The notes beneath the pieces are model-generated. The model worked only from the letters and a program-made list of their open reading frames with translations, did no database searches and was not told the origin of the DNA. The translations under genes were made by a program, and so were the position numbers. A stretch of 64,000 nt of DNA, from positions 62,001 to 126,000 of the forward strand of contig NZ_JADOVI010000006.1 of assembly GCF_015752155.1 (NCBI RefSeq), written 5' to 3'. Shown in pieces: positions 36,389 to 44,491 of the stretch (positions within the stretch are counted from its first letter, which is position 1; every line of letters starts with the position of its first letter). The DNA is from Cryobacterium sp. MP_M3 (GTDB lineage: Bacteria > Actinomycetota > Actinomycetes > Actinomycetales > Microbacteriaceae).

Positions 36389-36414
36389 CTCCACTTTACT
36401 CCACTTCGCTCCAC
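36389..36414 (-). promoter_or_regulatory. three MraZ boxes
   Basis: GTGGAG occurs three times on the minus strand at exact 10-bp steps (36389-36394, 36399-36404, 36409-36414), each followed by TAA or CGA and A or C. Evenly spaced purine-rich repeats before mraZ are the known binding site of MraZ; the one-turn spacing suits its ring shape. Confidence 0.8.
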
Positions 36415-36421
36415 CAAACAA
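36393..36421 (-). promoter_or_regulatory. predicted dcw (mraZ) promoter
   Basis: On the minus strand TTGTTT (-35, 36416-36421) and TAAAGT (-10, 36393-36398) are separated by 17 bp. The -10 box lies between MraZ boxes and the spacer contains two of them, so MraZ bound here would cover the promoter. The transcript would start about 30 nt before the mraZ ATG. Confidence 0.6.
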
Positions 36422-36431
36422 TGAAAACAGG

Positions 36432-36450
36432 CCCCCTTTCGGGGTTTTTT
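36432..36450. terminator. short hairpin with T6 run upstream of mraZ promoter
   Basis: CCCC-TTTC-GGGG followed by TTTTTT on the plus strand; on the minus strand the same stem is followed by a poorer T stretch. It could end antisense transcription away from mraZ or weakly insulate the mraZ promoter. Orientation and use are unclear. Confidence 0.35.
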
Positions 36451-36532
36451 ACCCCAGTTGCCCCACTGCGAGCGGGAAAGACCAGTGGAGGGAAATTCCG
36501 GGCCGGCGGCCGAAACGCGCGATTCCGGGCAC

Positions 36533-36560
36533 AAAAAAGGGCCGATCGGATGATCGGCCC
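36533..36560 (-). terminator. rho-independent terminator after the DUF3040 gene
   Basis: On the minus strand a perfect 9-bp stem (GGGCCGATC / GATCGGCCC, loop ATCC) is followed by six T. It stands about 70 bp after the DUF3040 stop and before the mraZ promoter, so it separates the two transcription units. Confidence 0.85.
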
Positions 36561-36628
36561 AAATTCTCGGGAAAAAACGTGCGTGTGGAACCAAGTGCGG
36601 ATGGAACTAGGGGTGAAGCCTCACCGGT

Positions 36629-37006
36629 CTACTGCTGGCCGTCCTGGCGACGATCCCAGCGTTCGTTCAGCCGGTCCATGAATCCCTTGTCGGCGGACCG
36701 CTGCTGCGCGGGGCGACGAAGGGGCGGGGCACCCATCCGGCGGGCGGACTTGCCGGGGGTGGTCGCGATGAGCACACCGGCGAACATGACGATGAATCCG
36801 AGGATGCCGATCCAGAGCTGCTGAACCGCCACACCGGCGATCAACCCTCCGATGCCGGCGACTGCGGCCAGGACGCCGATGGCGATGGAGCGGTAATTCG
36901 GTCGGAGCGGTGAACCGCCGACGGTCGACACGAAGTCGGCGTCATTGTGGTAGAGACCGCGCTCCATTTCTTCGAGGAGTCGCTGCTCTTGTTCCGAAAG
37001 CGGCAT
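36629..37006 (-). CDS. DUF3040 domain membrane protein
   Basis: A 125-residue protein: an N-terminal DUF3040 signature (MPLSEQEQRLLEEMERGLYHND), two membrane helices (about 40-60 and 65-82), then a hydrophilic Arg/Gln-rich tail. Function unknown. In M. tuberculosis the corresponding gene Rv2169c lies near mraZ, as here. GGAGG precedes the ATG, and a strong terminator follows. It is divergent from the polyprenyl synthetase. Confidence 0.88.
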   Translation of the reverse strand: MPLSEQEQRLLEEMERGLYHNDADFVSTVGGSPLRPNYRSIAIGVLAAVAGIGGLIAGVAVQQLWIGILGFIVMFAGVLIATTPGKSARRMGAPPLRRPAQQRSADKGFMDRLNERWDRRQDGQQ

Positions 37007-37064
37007 CTCATTCCTCCTACTTGGACCGGCGCCTGACTCCCAATTCTAACCCCGCTGTGATGGC

Positions 37065-37070
37065 TAGGCT
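37065..37070 (+). promoter_or_regulatory. -10 box of the polyprenyl synthetase gene
   Basis: TAGGCT ends 6 nt before the GTG start and no ribosome site is present, so the transcript is probably leaderless. Confidence 0.5.
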
Positions 37071-37076
37071 AGGCAC

Positions 37077-38195
37077 GTGGCTGAAAGCAATCAACTGGTC
37101 GAACTGGTTCATTCTCGGATCGACGAATTCATCGAAACCCGTCAACCAATTGTGACTACTATCAGCCCGGATCTTACGCCGCTGGTGGACTTCTCACGGC
37201 AGTTTCTCAGCGGTGGCAAGCGCTTCCGGGCCCTGTTCTGTTACTGGGGCTGGAAGAGCGTCGAGGGTGCCCGGTCCCCCGCCGAACCGGCGGCCGCCGA
37301 CGACCCCCGGGCGCGGTTGTCCCCGGTGGTCGCCGTCGCCGCAGCGCTCGAGATCTTCCATGCGGCGGCGCTCGTGCACGACGACATCATCGACAAGTCG
37401 GACACGCGGCGAGGCAAGGCATCCGCCCACCGGCTCTTCGAAGCGATGCATGCGTCGAGCGGCTGGGCCGGCAGCCGCGAGGACTTCGGTCAGGCCGCGG
37501 CGATCCTGCTCGGAGACCTCCTGCTCGGCTGGAGCGACGAACTCCTCGACGAGGGGCTGGCCGGCGTGGCGCGGGCCTCGGCCCAGGCCGCGAGGGCGGA
37601 ATTCAACCGGATGCGCACCGAGGTCACGGCGGGGCAATACCTGGACATCCTGGAGGAACGGGCCTGGCTCACCAAGCCGGAGTCCGAGCTGCTCGACCGG
37701 GCCATGCGGGTGATCGTGTTCAAGTCGGCGAAGTACAGCGTGCAGGCTCCGCTCGTGATCGGTGCCGCCGTGGCGGGCGCCGGCGTGGAGCACCTCGACG
37801 CCCTCCGGGCCTTCGGGCTGCCGCTCGGCATCGCCTACCAGTTGAGGGACGACCTCCTGGGCGTCTTCGGCGACGCGTCGGTGACGGGCAAGCCCAGCGG
37901 CGACGACCTGCGCGAGGGCAAGCGCACCGTGCTCGTGGCCCTGGCCCGGCAGGCCCTGGCCGAGGACGACCGGAACCTGCTCGACACGCTGCTCGGAGAC
38001 CCCGCGCTCACGGCGGAGCAGATCACCGGCTTGCAGCGGCTGATCCTGGACAGCGGGGCGGTGCTCCGCGTCGAGGACCTGATCCAGTCCCAGGTGGCCG
38101 AGGCGCTGGCCGCACTGGCCGGGTCGCCGATCGAAGCAGAGATCGCCGAGCAGCTGGGCATCCTCGCCGAGACCGTCACCCGGAGGGTCTTCTAG
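37077..38195 (+). CDS. polyprenyl (geranylgeranyl-type) diphosphate synthase
   Basis: Trans-prenyltransferase (372 aa) that condenses isopentenyl diphosphate onto allylic diphosphates. The first aspartate-rich motif is HDDIIDKSDTRRG (DDIID), the second is DDLLGVFGD, and GGKRFRALF is present near the N-terminus. Chain length cannot be set from sequence alone; the gene corresponds in place to M. tuberculosis idsA2 (Rv2173), a short-chain synthase. Start GTG, apparently leaderless. Relevance to the neighbouring cell-wall genes could be supply of lipid carrier or menaquinone/carotenoid precursors. Confidence 0.93.
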   Translation: MAESNQLVELVHSRIDEFIETRQPIVTTISPDLTPLVDFSRQFLSGGKRFRALFCYWGWKSVEGARSPAEPAAADDPRARLSPVVAVAAALEIFHAAALVHDDIIDKSDTRRGKASAHRLFEAMHASSGWAGSREDFGQAAAILLGDLLLGWSDELLDEGLAGVARASAQAARAEFNRMRTEVTAGQYLDILEERAWLTKPESELLDRAMRVIVFKSAKYSVQAPLVIGAAVAGAGVEHLDALRAFGLPLGIAYQLRDDLLGVFGDASVTGKPSGDDLREGKRTVLVALARQALAEDDRNLLDTLLGDPALTAEQITGLQRLILDSGAVLRVEDLIQSQVAEALAALAGSPIEAEIAEQLGILAETVTRRVF

Positions 38196-38249
38196 GGTCG
38201 GGGACCGGCGGTCAGCGGTCCGCCGACGGCCTGCAGGAAGGGCGCGTGC

Positions 38250-38594
38250 CTAGGCGAGGGCCTGCGCGACGCGACGCACTTCGGCCTTGCGGCCGGCCAG
38301 CAGCGCGACGATGGGCGGAACGCCCAGGCTGCTGTCCACCTCGAGCAGCCAGTCCATCGCCTGCTCGTCGGTGAAGCCGTCGTCCGCGAGCACGATCAGG
38401 GTGCCGCGCAGCTCCGGAAGTGGGGCGCCGTCCTTGATGAACAGGGCCGGGACCTGCAGGGGGCCGCCGGCGCGGCGCACGGCCAGCAGCTGCTTGTCGT
38501 CGATCAGCTGGCGAACTCTGCTCTGGCTGACGCCGAGGAGTTGGACGAGGTCGGGGATGGACAGCCACTGCTGATCTGAAGACGATTCGGTCAC
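38250..38594 (-). CDS. Rv2175c-like DNA-binding protein
   Basis: A 114-residue winged-helix protein of the Rv2175c family: an N-terminal helix-turn-helix (WLSIPDLVQLLGVSQSRVRQLIDDKQLLAVRR) followed by the conserved C-terminal part (PELRGTLIVLADDGFTDEQAMDWLLEVD). In M. tuberculosis Rv2175c binds DNA and is a substrate of the kinase PknL, encoded next to it. Here the PknL-type gene is also close, with one gene between them. The N-terminal MTESSSD tail offers possible phosphorylation sites. Start GTG. Confidence 0.88.
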   Translation of the reverse strand: MTESSSDQQWLSIPDLVQLLGVSQSRVRQLIDDKQLLAVRRAGGPLQVPALFIKDGAPLPELRGTLIVLADDGFTDEQAMDWLLEVDSSLGVPPIVALLAGRKAEVRRVAQALA

Positions 38595-38743
38595 GGCACC
38601 AGCATTCCATGATTCCCGAACCTCGACAAACCCCCTGTCCGTTTTCCCGCGTGTTGACGCCTATAACAGGAGGCACGCTGGTTGACTCTCTTAATCATCT
38701 GTGTCAGCGTTGGTCGTTGTATGCAATCTGGACGGGGAGCGCC

Positions 38744-40081
38744 ATGTCGGCAAAAGCCAGCAAAATCGGAACACAGACAGGGCCGCCGGCGGATGGCGGC
38801 CGGCACAGCACCGGCCGGTCCGGGGAACGCCGTTCGTTCGGGCGCCTCGCCACGATCCCCCTGGTGATCATCAGCACCATTGCGATCACCCTGAACCTGG
38901 CCTCACCGGCGGATGCCGCGACGATTGCGAAGAAGCCGCTGAAGAGCCGGAGCAACCTGCCGGGCACGGTCCCGGCGACCGCGGTCCGCGGCCAGGTCGC
39001 GCGCGCATCCGGCGAGACACCGCCGACCCAGTACACGGTGGTCGAGGGCGACACCGTCAGCGCGGTGGCCGGCCGGTTCGGCCTGTCGACGGCATCCGTT
39101 CTCGCCTTGAACGGCCTCGGCTGGTCGGCCGTGATCTTCCCCGGCCAGAGCCTCACCCTCGCCGGCCAGGCTGCACCGGTCGCCGCCGCACCGACCCCGG
39201 TCGCCGCCGAGATCACCCGCTACACGATCGTGGCCGGTGACACCATCAGCGGCATCGCTGCCGCCCACGGCCTGTCGGCGGGCGATATCCTGAGCGCGAA
39301 CGGCCTCGACCGGGGCAGCATCATCTTCCCCGGGCAGGCCATCGTGCTGCCCGGCGCGGCCGCGCCGGCAGCCGCACCCGCCGCACCCGCACCCGCGCCC
39401 GCACCCGCACCCGCACCTCAGGCTGCCCCGGCTCCCGCGGCCGGGACGCACACCATCGTCGCCGGGGACACGATCGGGGCCATCGCGGCAGCGGCCGGGG
39501 TGTCCGTTCAGGCGGTGCTCGACGCCAACGGGCTCGGCTGGTCCAGCATCATCTACCCGGGCCAGGTTCTCACCGTGCCGTCACTCGCCATCGCCCAGGT
39601 GTCGTCGGTCGCCTCCGCGCCGGCCGCTGATCCCGTCCGCCCCGAGCCGACCGCCACCGCCGGGGTCGTCACGCCGCTGACCGATGAGATGCGCCAGAAC
39701 GCGCGCATCATCGTCTCCGCCGGGCGTGCCGTCGGCGTCGGCGACACCGGCCTCGTCATCGCGCTGGCCGCCGCCGCCCAGGAGTCCGGCCTGCGCAACG
39801 TGCGACACGGCGACCGGGACTCGCTCGGCCTGTTCCAGCAGCGGCCGAGCGCAGGCTGGGGATCGGCCGAGCAGGTCATGGACCCGGTGCGCGCCAGCCA
39901 GGCCTTCTTCGGCGGAACCGGCAACCCCAACCGCGGGGTCACCCGAGGTCTGCTCGATATTCCCGGCTGGGAGGCGATGACCGTGACCCAGGCAGCGCAG
40001 GCCGTGCAGATCTCCGCGTTCCCGGACTACTACGCCAAGTGGGAGACGTCGGCCAGGGCGTGGCTGCCTGAACTGGGCTGA
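38744..40081 (+). CDS. secreted LysM protein with lytic-transglycosylase-like domain
   Basis: Exported peptidoglycan-binding protein (445 aa). A hydrophobic signal segment at about 35-58 ends in ASPADAATIA. Three LysM repeats follow, each starting YTVVEGDT, YTIVAGDT or HTIVAGDT and ending FPGQ/YPGQ. A (Pro-Ala)n linker of hexanucleotide repeats lies between the second and third. The C-terminal 130 residues have AAAQESGLRNVRHGDRDSLGLFQQRPS, resembling lysozyme-like/transglycosylase domains, with Glu in QESG a likely catalytic residue. ATG at 38744 has GGGGAGC just upstream; the longer open frame lacks a site. It lies between the Rv2175c-like gene and pknL. Target bond not known. Confidence 0.85.
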   Translation: MSAKASKIGTQTGPPADGGRHSTGRSGERRSFGRLATIPLVIISTIAITLNLASPADAATIAKKPLKSRSNLPGTVPATAVRGQVARASGETPPTQYTVVEGDTVSAVAGRFGLSTASVLALNGLGWSAVIFPGQSLTLAGQAAPVAAAPTPVAAEITRYTIVAGDTISGIAAAHGLSAGDILSANGLDRGSIIFPGQAIVLPGAAAPAAAPAAPAPAPAPAPAPQAAPAPAAGTHTIVAGDTIGAIAAAAGVSVQAVLDANGLGWSSIIYPGQVLTVPSLAIAQVSSVASAPAADPVRPEPTATAGVVTPLTDEMRQNARIIVSAGRAVGVGDTGLVIALAAAAQESGLRNVRHGDRDSLGLFQQRPSAGWGSAEQVMDPVRASQAFFGGTGNPNRGVTRGLLDIPGWEAMTVTQAAQAVQISAFPDYYAKWETSARAWLPELG

Positions 40082-40164
40082 CCTGCGCCCCGAACTGGGC
40101 CCGACTTGCCCGCAAATCCCCCGAGTTCCGGGTGTCCTGCACCGGTGATCGCCGCATCCTTCCC

Positions 40165-40170
40165 TAGACT
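40165..40170 (+). promoter_or_regulatory. -10 box of pknL
   Basis: TAGACT ends 6 nt before the GTG start of the kinase gene; there is no ribosome site, so a leaderless transcript is likely. Confidence 0.5.
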
Positions 40171-40176
40171 CGACTG

Positions 40177-42126
40177 GTGAGCGATACCCCTGCCGATCCG
40201 ATGATCGGCCGTCTGATTGACGGCCGCTATCAGGTGCGCTCGCGTATCGCCCGCGGCGGCATGGCCACCGTCTACCTCGCCACCGACCTGCGCCTCGAAC
40301 GCCGGGTCGCGATCAAGATCATGCACGGCCACCTCGCCGACGACAACGCCTTCAAGGCGCGCTTCGTGCAGGAGGCCCGCTCCGCCGCCCGGTTGGCCCA
40401 CCCGAACGTCGTCAACGTGTACGACCAGGGCCAGGATGCCGACATGGCCTACCTGGTGATGGAGTACCTGCCGGGCATCACGCTGCGCGACCTGCTCAAG
40501 GACTACGGCCGGCTCACGAGCGAGCAGACCATGGACATCCTCGAGGCTGTGCTGTCCGGTCTCGCCGCGGCGCACAAGGCCGGGATCGTGCACCGCGACC
40601 TGAAGCCCGAGAACGTGCTGCTCGCCGACGACGGCCGGATCAAGATCGGCGACTTCGGCCTCGCCCGCGCGGTCAACAACAACACCGCGACCGGCCAGGC
40701 CCTGCTCGGCACGATCGCCTACCTCTCCCCCGAGCTCGTCACCCGCGGGATCGCCGACGCGCGCAGCGACATCTACGCGCTCGGCATCATGACCTACGAG
40801 ATGCTCACCGGCGAGCAGCCGTACGTCGGCGAAGCTCCCATGCAGATCGCGTACCAGCACGCGAACGACACCGTGCCGATGCCGAGCACCCGGGTGCCGA
40901 CGATCCCGCACGAACTCGACGAGCTCGTCAGCTGGGCCACTGCCCGCGACCCGGAGAACCGCCCGCGGGACGCCAGGGTCATGCTCGACCAGCTCCAGGA
41001 CGTCGACATGACCGTGCGTGCATCCTCGGCCGACGAGACCGCGCTCCAGCCCACGATGATCCTCGCCACCGGGCTGCCGAGCGCCGTCGCCGACGCGGAG
41101 ACCCAGATCCTCGGCGCGAAGCCCCTCGCCACGGCGACCAAGCCCCGGACGCCGACGCCGCCCGCGACGCCGGACAATGCGGCCCGGCTCACCGACAAGG
41201 CTCGCAAGCGCAAACGCAAGGGGTACTGGCTGTTCGCGCTGGTCATTCTGCTCGCCGCCCTCGCCGGCGGCACCGGCTGGTACTTCGGCTCGGGGCCCGG
41301 TTCGCTCATCGCCGTTCCGCAGCTCGTCTCGGCATCGCCGGAAGACGCGACCGGCCAGCTCACCAAACTGGGCCTGGAGGCCAAACTCGGCACCCAGTAC
41401 AGCGGAACCATCGCGGCCGGCCTCGTCGCGAGTACCGACCCCGGCGCACAAGCGCGCGTCGCCAAGGGCAGCACGGTCACGCTCCGGGTGTCCCAGGGAC
41501 CCCAGCCGATCACGTTGCCGGTGCTGGCCGGCCTGTCCACGGAGGCGGCAACCGCCGCGATCACCGACCTGAAGGCATCCGTCGGCGCCACCGACTCGGT
41601 CTTCGACGGCGATGTCGCCGCCGGCACCGTCATCTCCGCCAGCCGGGAGAGCGACGCGGGCGACGTGTCCCAGGGCGGCGGCTACTTCGAGGGCCTGAAG
41701 GTGAACCTGGTCGTCTCGCTCGGCCCGATCCCGGATGTCGCGGGCAAGTCGGTCGATGACGCCACCGCGATCCTCACTGACAAGGGACTGGTGGCAAAGC
41801 CCGGCGAACAGACCTACAGCGACACGGTGCCGGAGGGCGACGTGATCAAGGCCTCCGCGGCTGGCGACGGCCCCGTGCGGGTCGGCGACACCTTCAGCCT
41901 CACGATTTCCCGCGGGCCGGAGCCCGTCGTGGTTCCGAATGTGATCGGCATGTCGTGGAACGACGGCAAGAAGGCCCTCACCGACCTCGGCTTCGCACTC
42001 AGCTACAACCCCGGAGCAGACGCCATTTCGGCGCTCCTCAAGGTGCAGTCAACTGATCCAGTGGCGGGCACGTCCGCCCCCAAGGGCAGCACGATCGCCC
42101 TCAAGCCGACCAACCCGTTCGGATAA
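40177..42126 (+). CDS. pknL: PASTA-domain Ser/Thr protein kinase (PknL-type)
   Basis: Transmembrane receptor kinase (649 aa). The kinase domain (about 15-280) has the Gly loop IARGGMATVY, ATP lysine Lys47, catalytic HRDLKPEN with Asp141, DFGLAR and the SPE motif (GTIAYLSPE). A juxtamembrane stretch rich in Thr/Ala/Pro ends in KARKRKRKG, then one membrane helix (about 350-368). About four PASTA repeats follow outside the cell, which in relatives bind muropeptides or lipid II. Neighbours (polyprenyl synthase, Rv2175c-like, class II DAHP synthase) match M. tuberculosis pknL rather than pknB, which lies with pknA and rodA. Rv2175c-like protein is a likely substrate. Confidence 0.93.
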   Translation: MSDTPADPMIGRLIDGRYQVRSRIARGGMATVYLATDLRLERRVAIKIMHGHLADDNAFKARFVQEARSAARLAHPNVVNVYDQGQDADMAYLVMEYLPGITLRDLLKDYGRLTSEQTMDILEAVLSGLAAAHKAGIVHRDLKPENVLLADDGRIKIGDFGLARAVNNNTATGQALLGTIAYLSPELVTRGIADARSDIYALGIMTYEMLTGEQPYVGEAPMQIAYQHANDTVPMPSTRVPTIPHELDELVSWATARDPENRPRDARVMLDQLQDVDMTVRASSADETALQPTMILATGLPSAVADAETQILGAKPLATATKPRTPTPPATPDNAARLTDKARKRKRKGYWLFALVILLAALAGGTGWYFGSGPGSLIAVPQLVSASPEDATGQLTKLGLEAKLGTQYSGTIAAGLVASTDPGAQARVAKGSTVTLRVSQGPQPITLPVLAGLSTEAATAAITDLKASVGATDSVFDGDVAAGTVISASRESDAGDVSQGGGYFEGLKVNLVVSLGPIPDVAGKSVDDATAILTDKGLVAKPGEQTYSDTVPEGDVIKASAAGDGPVRVGDTFSLTISRGPEPVVVPNVIGMSWNDGKKALTDLGFALSYNPGADAISALLKVQSTDPVAGTSAPKGSTIALKPTNPFG

Positions 42127-42237
42127 CTCCCCGACGCTGCCAGTTTTGTTGTTCCGCCGAGATCGACCTTTTCGGTCGAGCCCGACCCGCGCACCTGACG
42201 GCCTCGACCGGAACGGTCGGACTCGACACGGATGCAA

Positions 42238-42275
42238 CGCACTCGCCCGTCGGAGATGTCCGACGGGCGAGTGCG
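42238..42275. terminator. 17-bp perfect hairpin between pknL and aroG
   Basis: A perfect inverted repeat with 17-bp arms (42238-42254 and 42259-42275) and a GATG loop lies between two convergent genes. There is no T run on either side. It most likely acts as a two-way terminator of the T-less kind seen in high-GC genomes. A weaker stem (TCGACC/GGTCGA) lies at 42163-42179. Confidence 0.65.
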
Positions 42276-42295
42276 AGCGCGGGCGCGGCGCCGGG

Positions 42296-43666
42296 CTAGC
42301 GGGCGGCGAGCTCCTCGGCCACCAGGAACGCGAGCTCGAGGGACTGCATGTGGTTGAGCCGCGGGTCGCAGAGCGACTCGTAGCGGGTCGCCAGGGCAGC
42401 CTCGTCGATGTGCTCCGAGCCGCCGAGGCACTCGGTGACGTCATCGCCGGTCAGCTCCACGTGCACGCCGCCCGGGTGGGTGCCGACGCTGCGGTGGGCC
42501 TCGAAGAAGCCGCGCACCTCGTCGACCACGTCGTCGAAGCGACGGGTCTTGTAGCCGGTCGGGGTGGTGACGCCGTTGCCGTGCATCGGGTCGGTGACCC
42601 AGAGCGGCTTGGCGTCGCTGGCCTTGATCGCCTCGAGCAGCGGCGGGAGCGCGTCACGCACCTTGCCGGCACCCATCCGGGTGATGAAGGTCAGGCGTCC
42701 AGGCTCGCGGTTCGGGTCGAGCTTGTCGACCAGGCGCAGCATGTCTTCGGCCGAGGTGGTCGGGCCGAGCTTGACCCCGATCGGGTTGCGCACCCGCGAG
42801 AGGAAGTCCACGTGCGCCCCGTCGAGTTCCCGGGTGCGTTCGCCGATCCAGATGAAGTGCGCCGAGGTGTTGTACGGCGTGCCGGTGCGGGAGTCGATCC
42901 GCGTCATGGGGCGCTCGTAGTCCATCAGCAGACCCTCGTGGCTGGTGTAGAACTCGGTGCGCCGCATCGCCTCGAAGTCGGCGCCGCAGGCGATCATGAA
43001 CTTGATGGCCCGGTCGATCTCCTTGGCCACCTTCTCGTAGCGCTGGTTGGCGGGGTTCGCGGCGAAGCCCTGGTTCCAGCTGTGCACCTGGCGCAGGTCG
43101 GCGAAACCGCCCTGGGTGAACGCGCGGATGAGATTGAGGGTGGATGCCGCGGTGTGGTAGCCCTTGACCAGGCGGGCCGGGTCGGCCTCGCGCGATTCGG
43201 GTGTGAAGTCGTAGCCGTTGACGATGTCGCCGCGGTAGGCCGGCAGGGTGACGCCGCCCCGGGTCTCGAAGTCGCTGGAGCGCGGCTTGGCGAACTGGCC
43301 GGCCATCCGCCCCATCTTGATCACGGGCATGGACGCGCCGTAGGTGAGCACCACGGCCATCTGCAGCACGGTCTTGACCCGGTTGCGGATCTGCTCGGCG
43401 GTCGCGCCGCTGAAGGTCTCGGCACAGTCGCCGCCCTGCAGCAGGAAGGCCTCGCCGTTGGCGGCCTGGGCCAGCCGGTCGCGGAGGATGTCGACCTCGC
43501 CCGCGAAGACCAGCGGCGGCTGCGTCGACAGTTCAGCGGATGCCGCGGCGACGGCCTCGGCGTCGGGCCAGGTCGGCTGCTGCTTGATCGGAAGCGTGCG
43601 CCAATAGTCCAGGCCAGCGATCACAGATCGATCTGCGACAACGACTGGTTCGGTAGGGTCTACCAC
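42296..43666 (-). CDS. aroG: class II 3-deoxy-7-phosphoheptulonate synthase
   Basis: First enzyme of the shikimate pathway, joining phosphoenolpyruvate and erythrose 4-phosphate (456 aa). Class II marks: LLQGGDCAETF, VIKMGRMAGQFAKPRS, RGDIVNGYDF, FYTSHEGLLMDYERPMTR, TSAHFIWIGERTR, GVKLGPTT and WVTDPMHGNGVTT. It corresponds to the plant-like enzyme of M. tuberculosis (Rv2178c), which is near pknL there too. Allosteric and chorismate mutase partners cannot be judged. Start GTG. Confidence 0.95.
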   Translation of the reverse strand: MVDPTEPVVVADRSVIAGLDYWRTLPIKQQPTWPDAEAVAAASAELSTQPPLVFAGEVDILRDRLAQAANGEAFLLQGGDCAETFSGATAEQIRNRVKTVLQMAVVLTYGASMPVIKMGRMAGQFAKPRSSDFETRGGVTLPAYRGDIVNGYDFTPESREADPARLVKGYHTAASTLNLIRAFTQGGFADLRQVHSWNQGFAANPANQRYEKVAKEIDRAIKFMIACGADFEAMRRTEFYTSHEGLLMDYERPMTRIDSRTGTPYNTSAHFIWIGERTRELDGAHVDFLSRVRNPIGVKLGPTTSAEDMLRLVDKLDPNREPGRLTFITRMGAGKVRDALPPLLEAIKASDAKPLWVTDPMHGNGVTTPTGYKTRRFDDVVDEVRGFFEAHRSVGTHPGGVHVELTGDDVTECLGGSEHIDEAALATRYESLCDPRLNHMQSLELAFLVAEELAAR

Positions 43667-43773
43667 TGGGCTAGTCCTGTTTTCTCTTACGCGGCACGCG
43701 GGAACGCTGCCTGCCGGGGGTGGGTTTGTGGCGGTTACGGCCTCGGAATCCGGGCGAAACCAATGACGCGATC

Positions 43774-44463
43774 TTATCGCGAAAGACTTGCCCGCTTTTC
43801 TTTCACGCTGGTGGCGTAGACGTCCACGTACTCCTGGGTGCTGAGCCGCTGCAGTTCATACATCAGCTCGTCGGTGATCGATCGGAGCACGAACCGGTCA
43901 CCCTCCATGCCTTCGAACCGTCTGAAGTCCAGGGGCTTGCCGATGACGACTCCGATCCGGCGCACCTTCGGAATGCGGGTCCCGGTCGGCATGGCCTTCT
44001 CGGTGTCGATCATCGCGACCGGGATCACCGGCACGCCGGCCTCGAGCACCATCCGGGCCACCCCGGTGCGACCGCGGTACATCTTCGCGTCGGGGCTGCG
44101 CGTGCCCTCCGGGTAGATGCCGAGCACGCCGCCGCCGGCGAGCACGCGCAGGCCGGTGTTGAGGGAGTCCTCGGAGGCCTTGCCGCCCGACCGGTCGATG
44201 GGGAGCTGCCCGGTGGCCTTGAAGAACTGGCGCGTGGCCCAGCCCTTGAGACCCTTGCCGGTGAAATACTCGCTCTTGGCCAGGAAGACGACCCGCCGCG
44301 ACACGACCAGCGGCAGGAACACCGAGTCGATGAAGGACAGGTGGTTGCTGGCGAGGATCACGCCGCCCACTTTGGGGATGTTCTCCAGCCCGACCACCCA
44401 GGGCCGGAAGATTCCGAGCACCAGCGGACCGATGACAATGTTTTTCATGAACCAATAAAACAT
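43774..44463 (-). CDS. 1-acyl-sn-glycerol-3-phosphate acyltransferase-like protein (PlsM/Rv2182c-like)
   Basis: Membrane-associated acyltransferase (229 aa). HX4D is NHLSFID, block II has YFTGKGLKG, block III is YPEGTRSPD and block IV is VPVIPVAMI. The position next to the class II DAHP synthase and ROK kinase matches M. tuberculosis Rv2182c, a lysophospholipid acyltransferase. ATG at 44463 is backed by GGAGGG 7 nt upstream; the longer frame begins in the kinase gene. The window's second PlsC-type gene at 12.2-13.0 kb is only distantly similar. Confidence 0.9.
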   Translation of the reverse strand: MFYWFMKNIVIGPLVLGIFRPWVVGLENIPKVGGVILASNHLSFIDSVFLPLVVSRRVVFLAKSEYFTGKGLKGWATRQFFKATGQLPIDRSGGKASEDSLNTGLRVLAGGGVLGIYPEGTRSPDAKMYRGRTGVARMVLEAGVPVIPVAMIDTEKAMPTGTRIPKVRRIGVVIGKPLDFRRFEGMEGDRFVLRSITDELMYELQRLSTQEYVDVYATSVKEKRASLSR

Positions 44464-44491
44464 TGGGCTCCCTCCGTTGGACTCCCTGAGC

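Noticed and set aside
38595-38743. Riboswitch (c-di-AMP, ydaO type) before the LysM gene
   Set aside because: Considered because wall-lytic genes in actinobacteria often carry it, but the conserved ydaO core could not be recognised in this 149-bp spacer.
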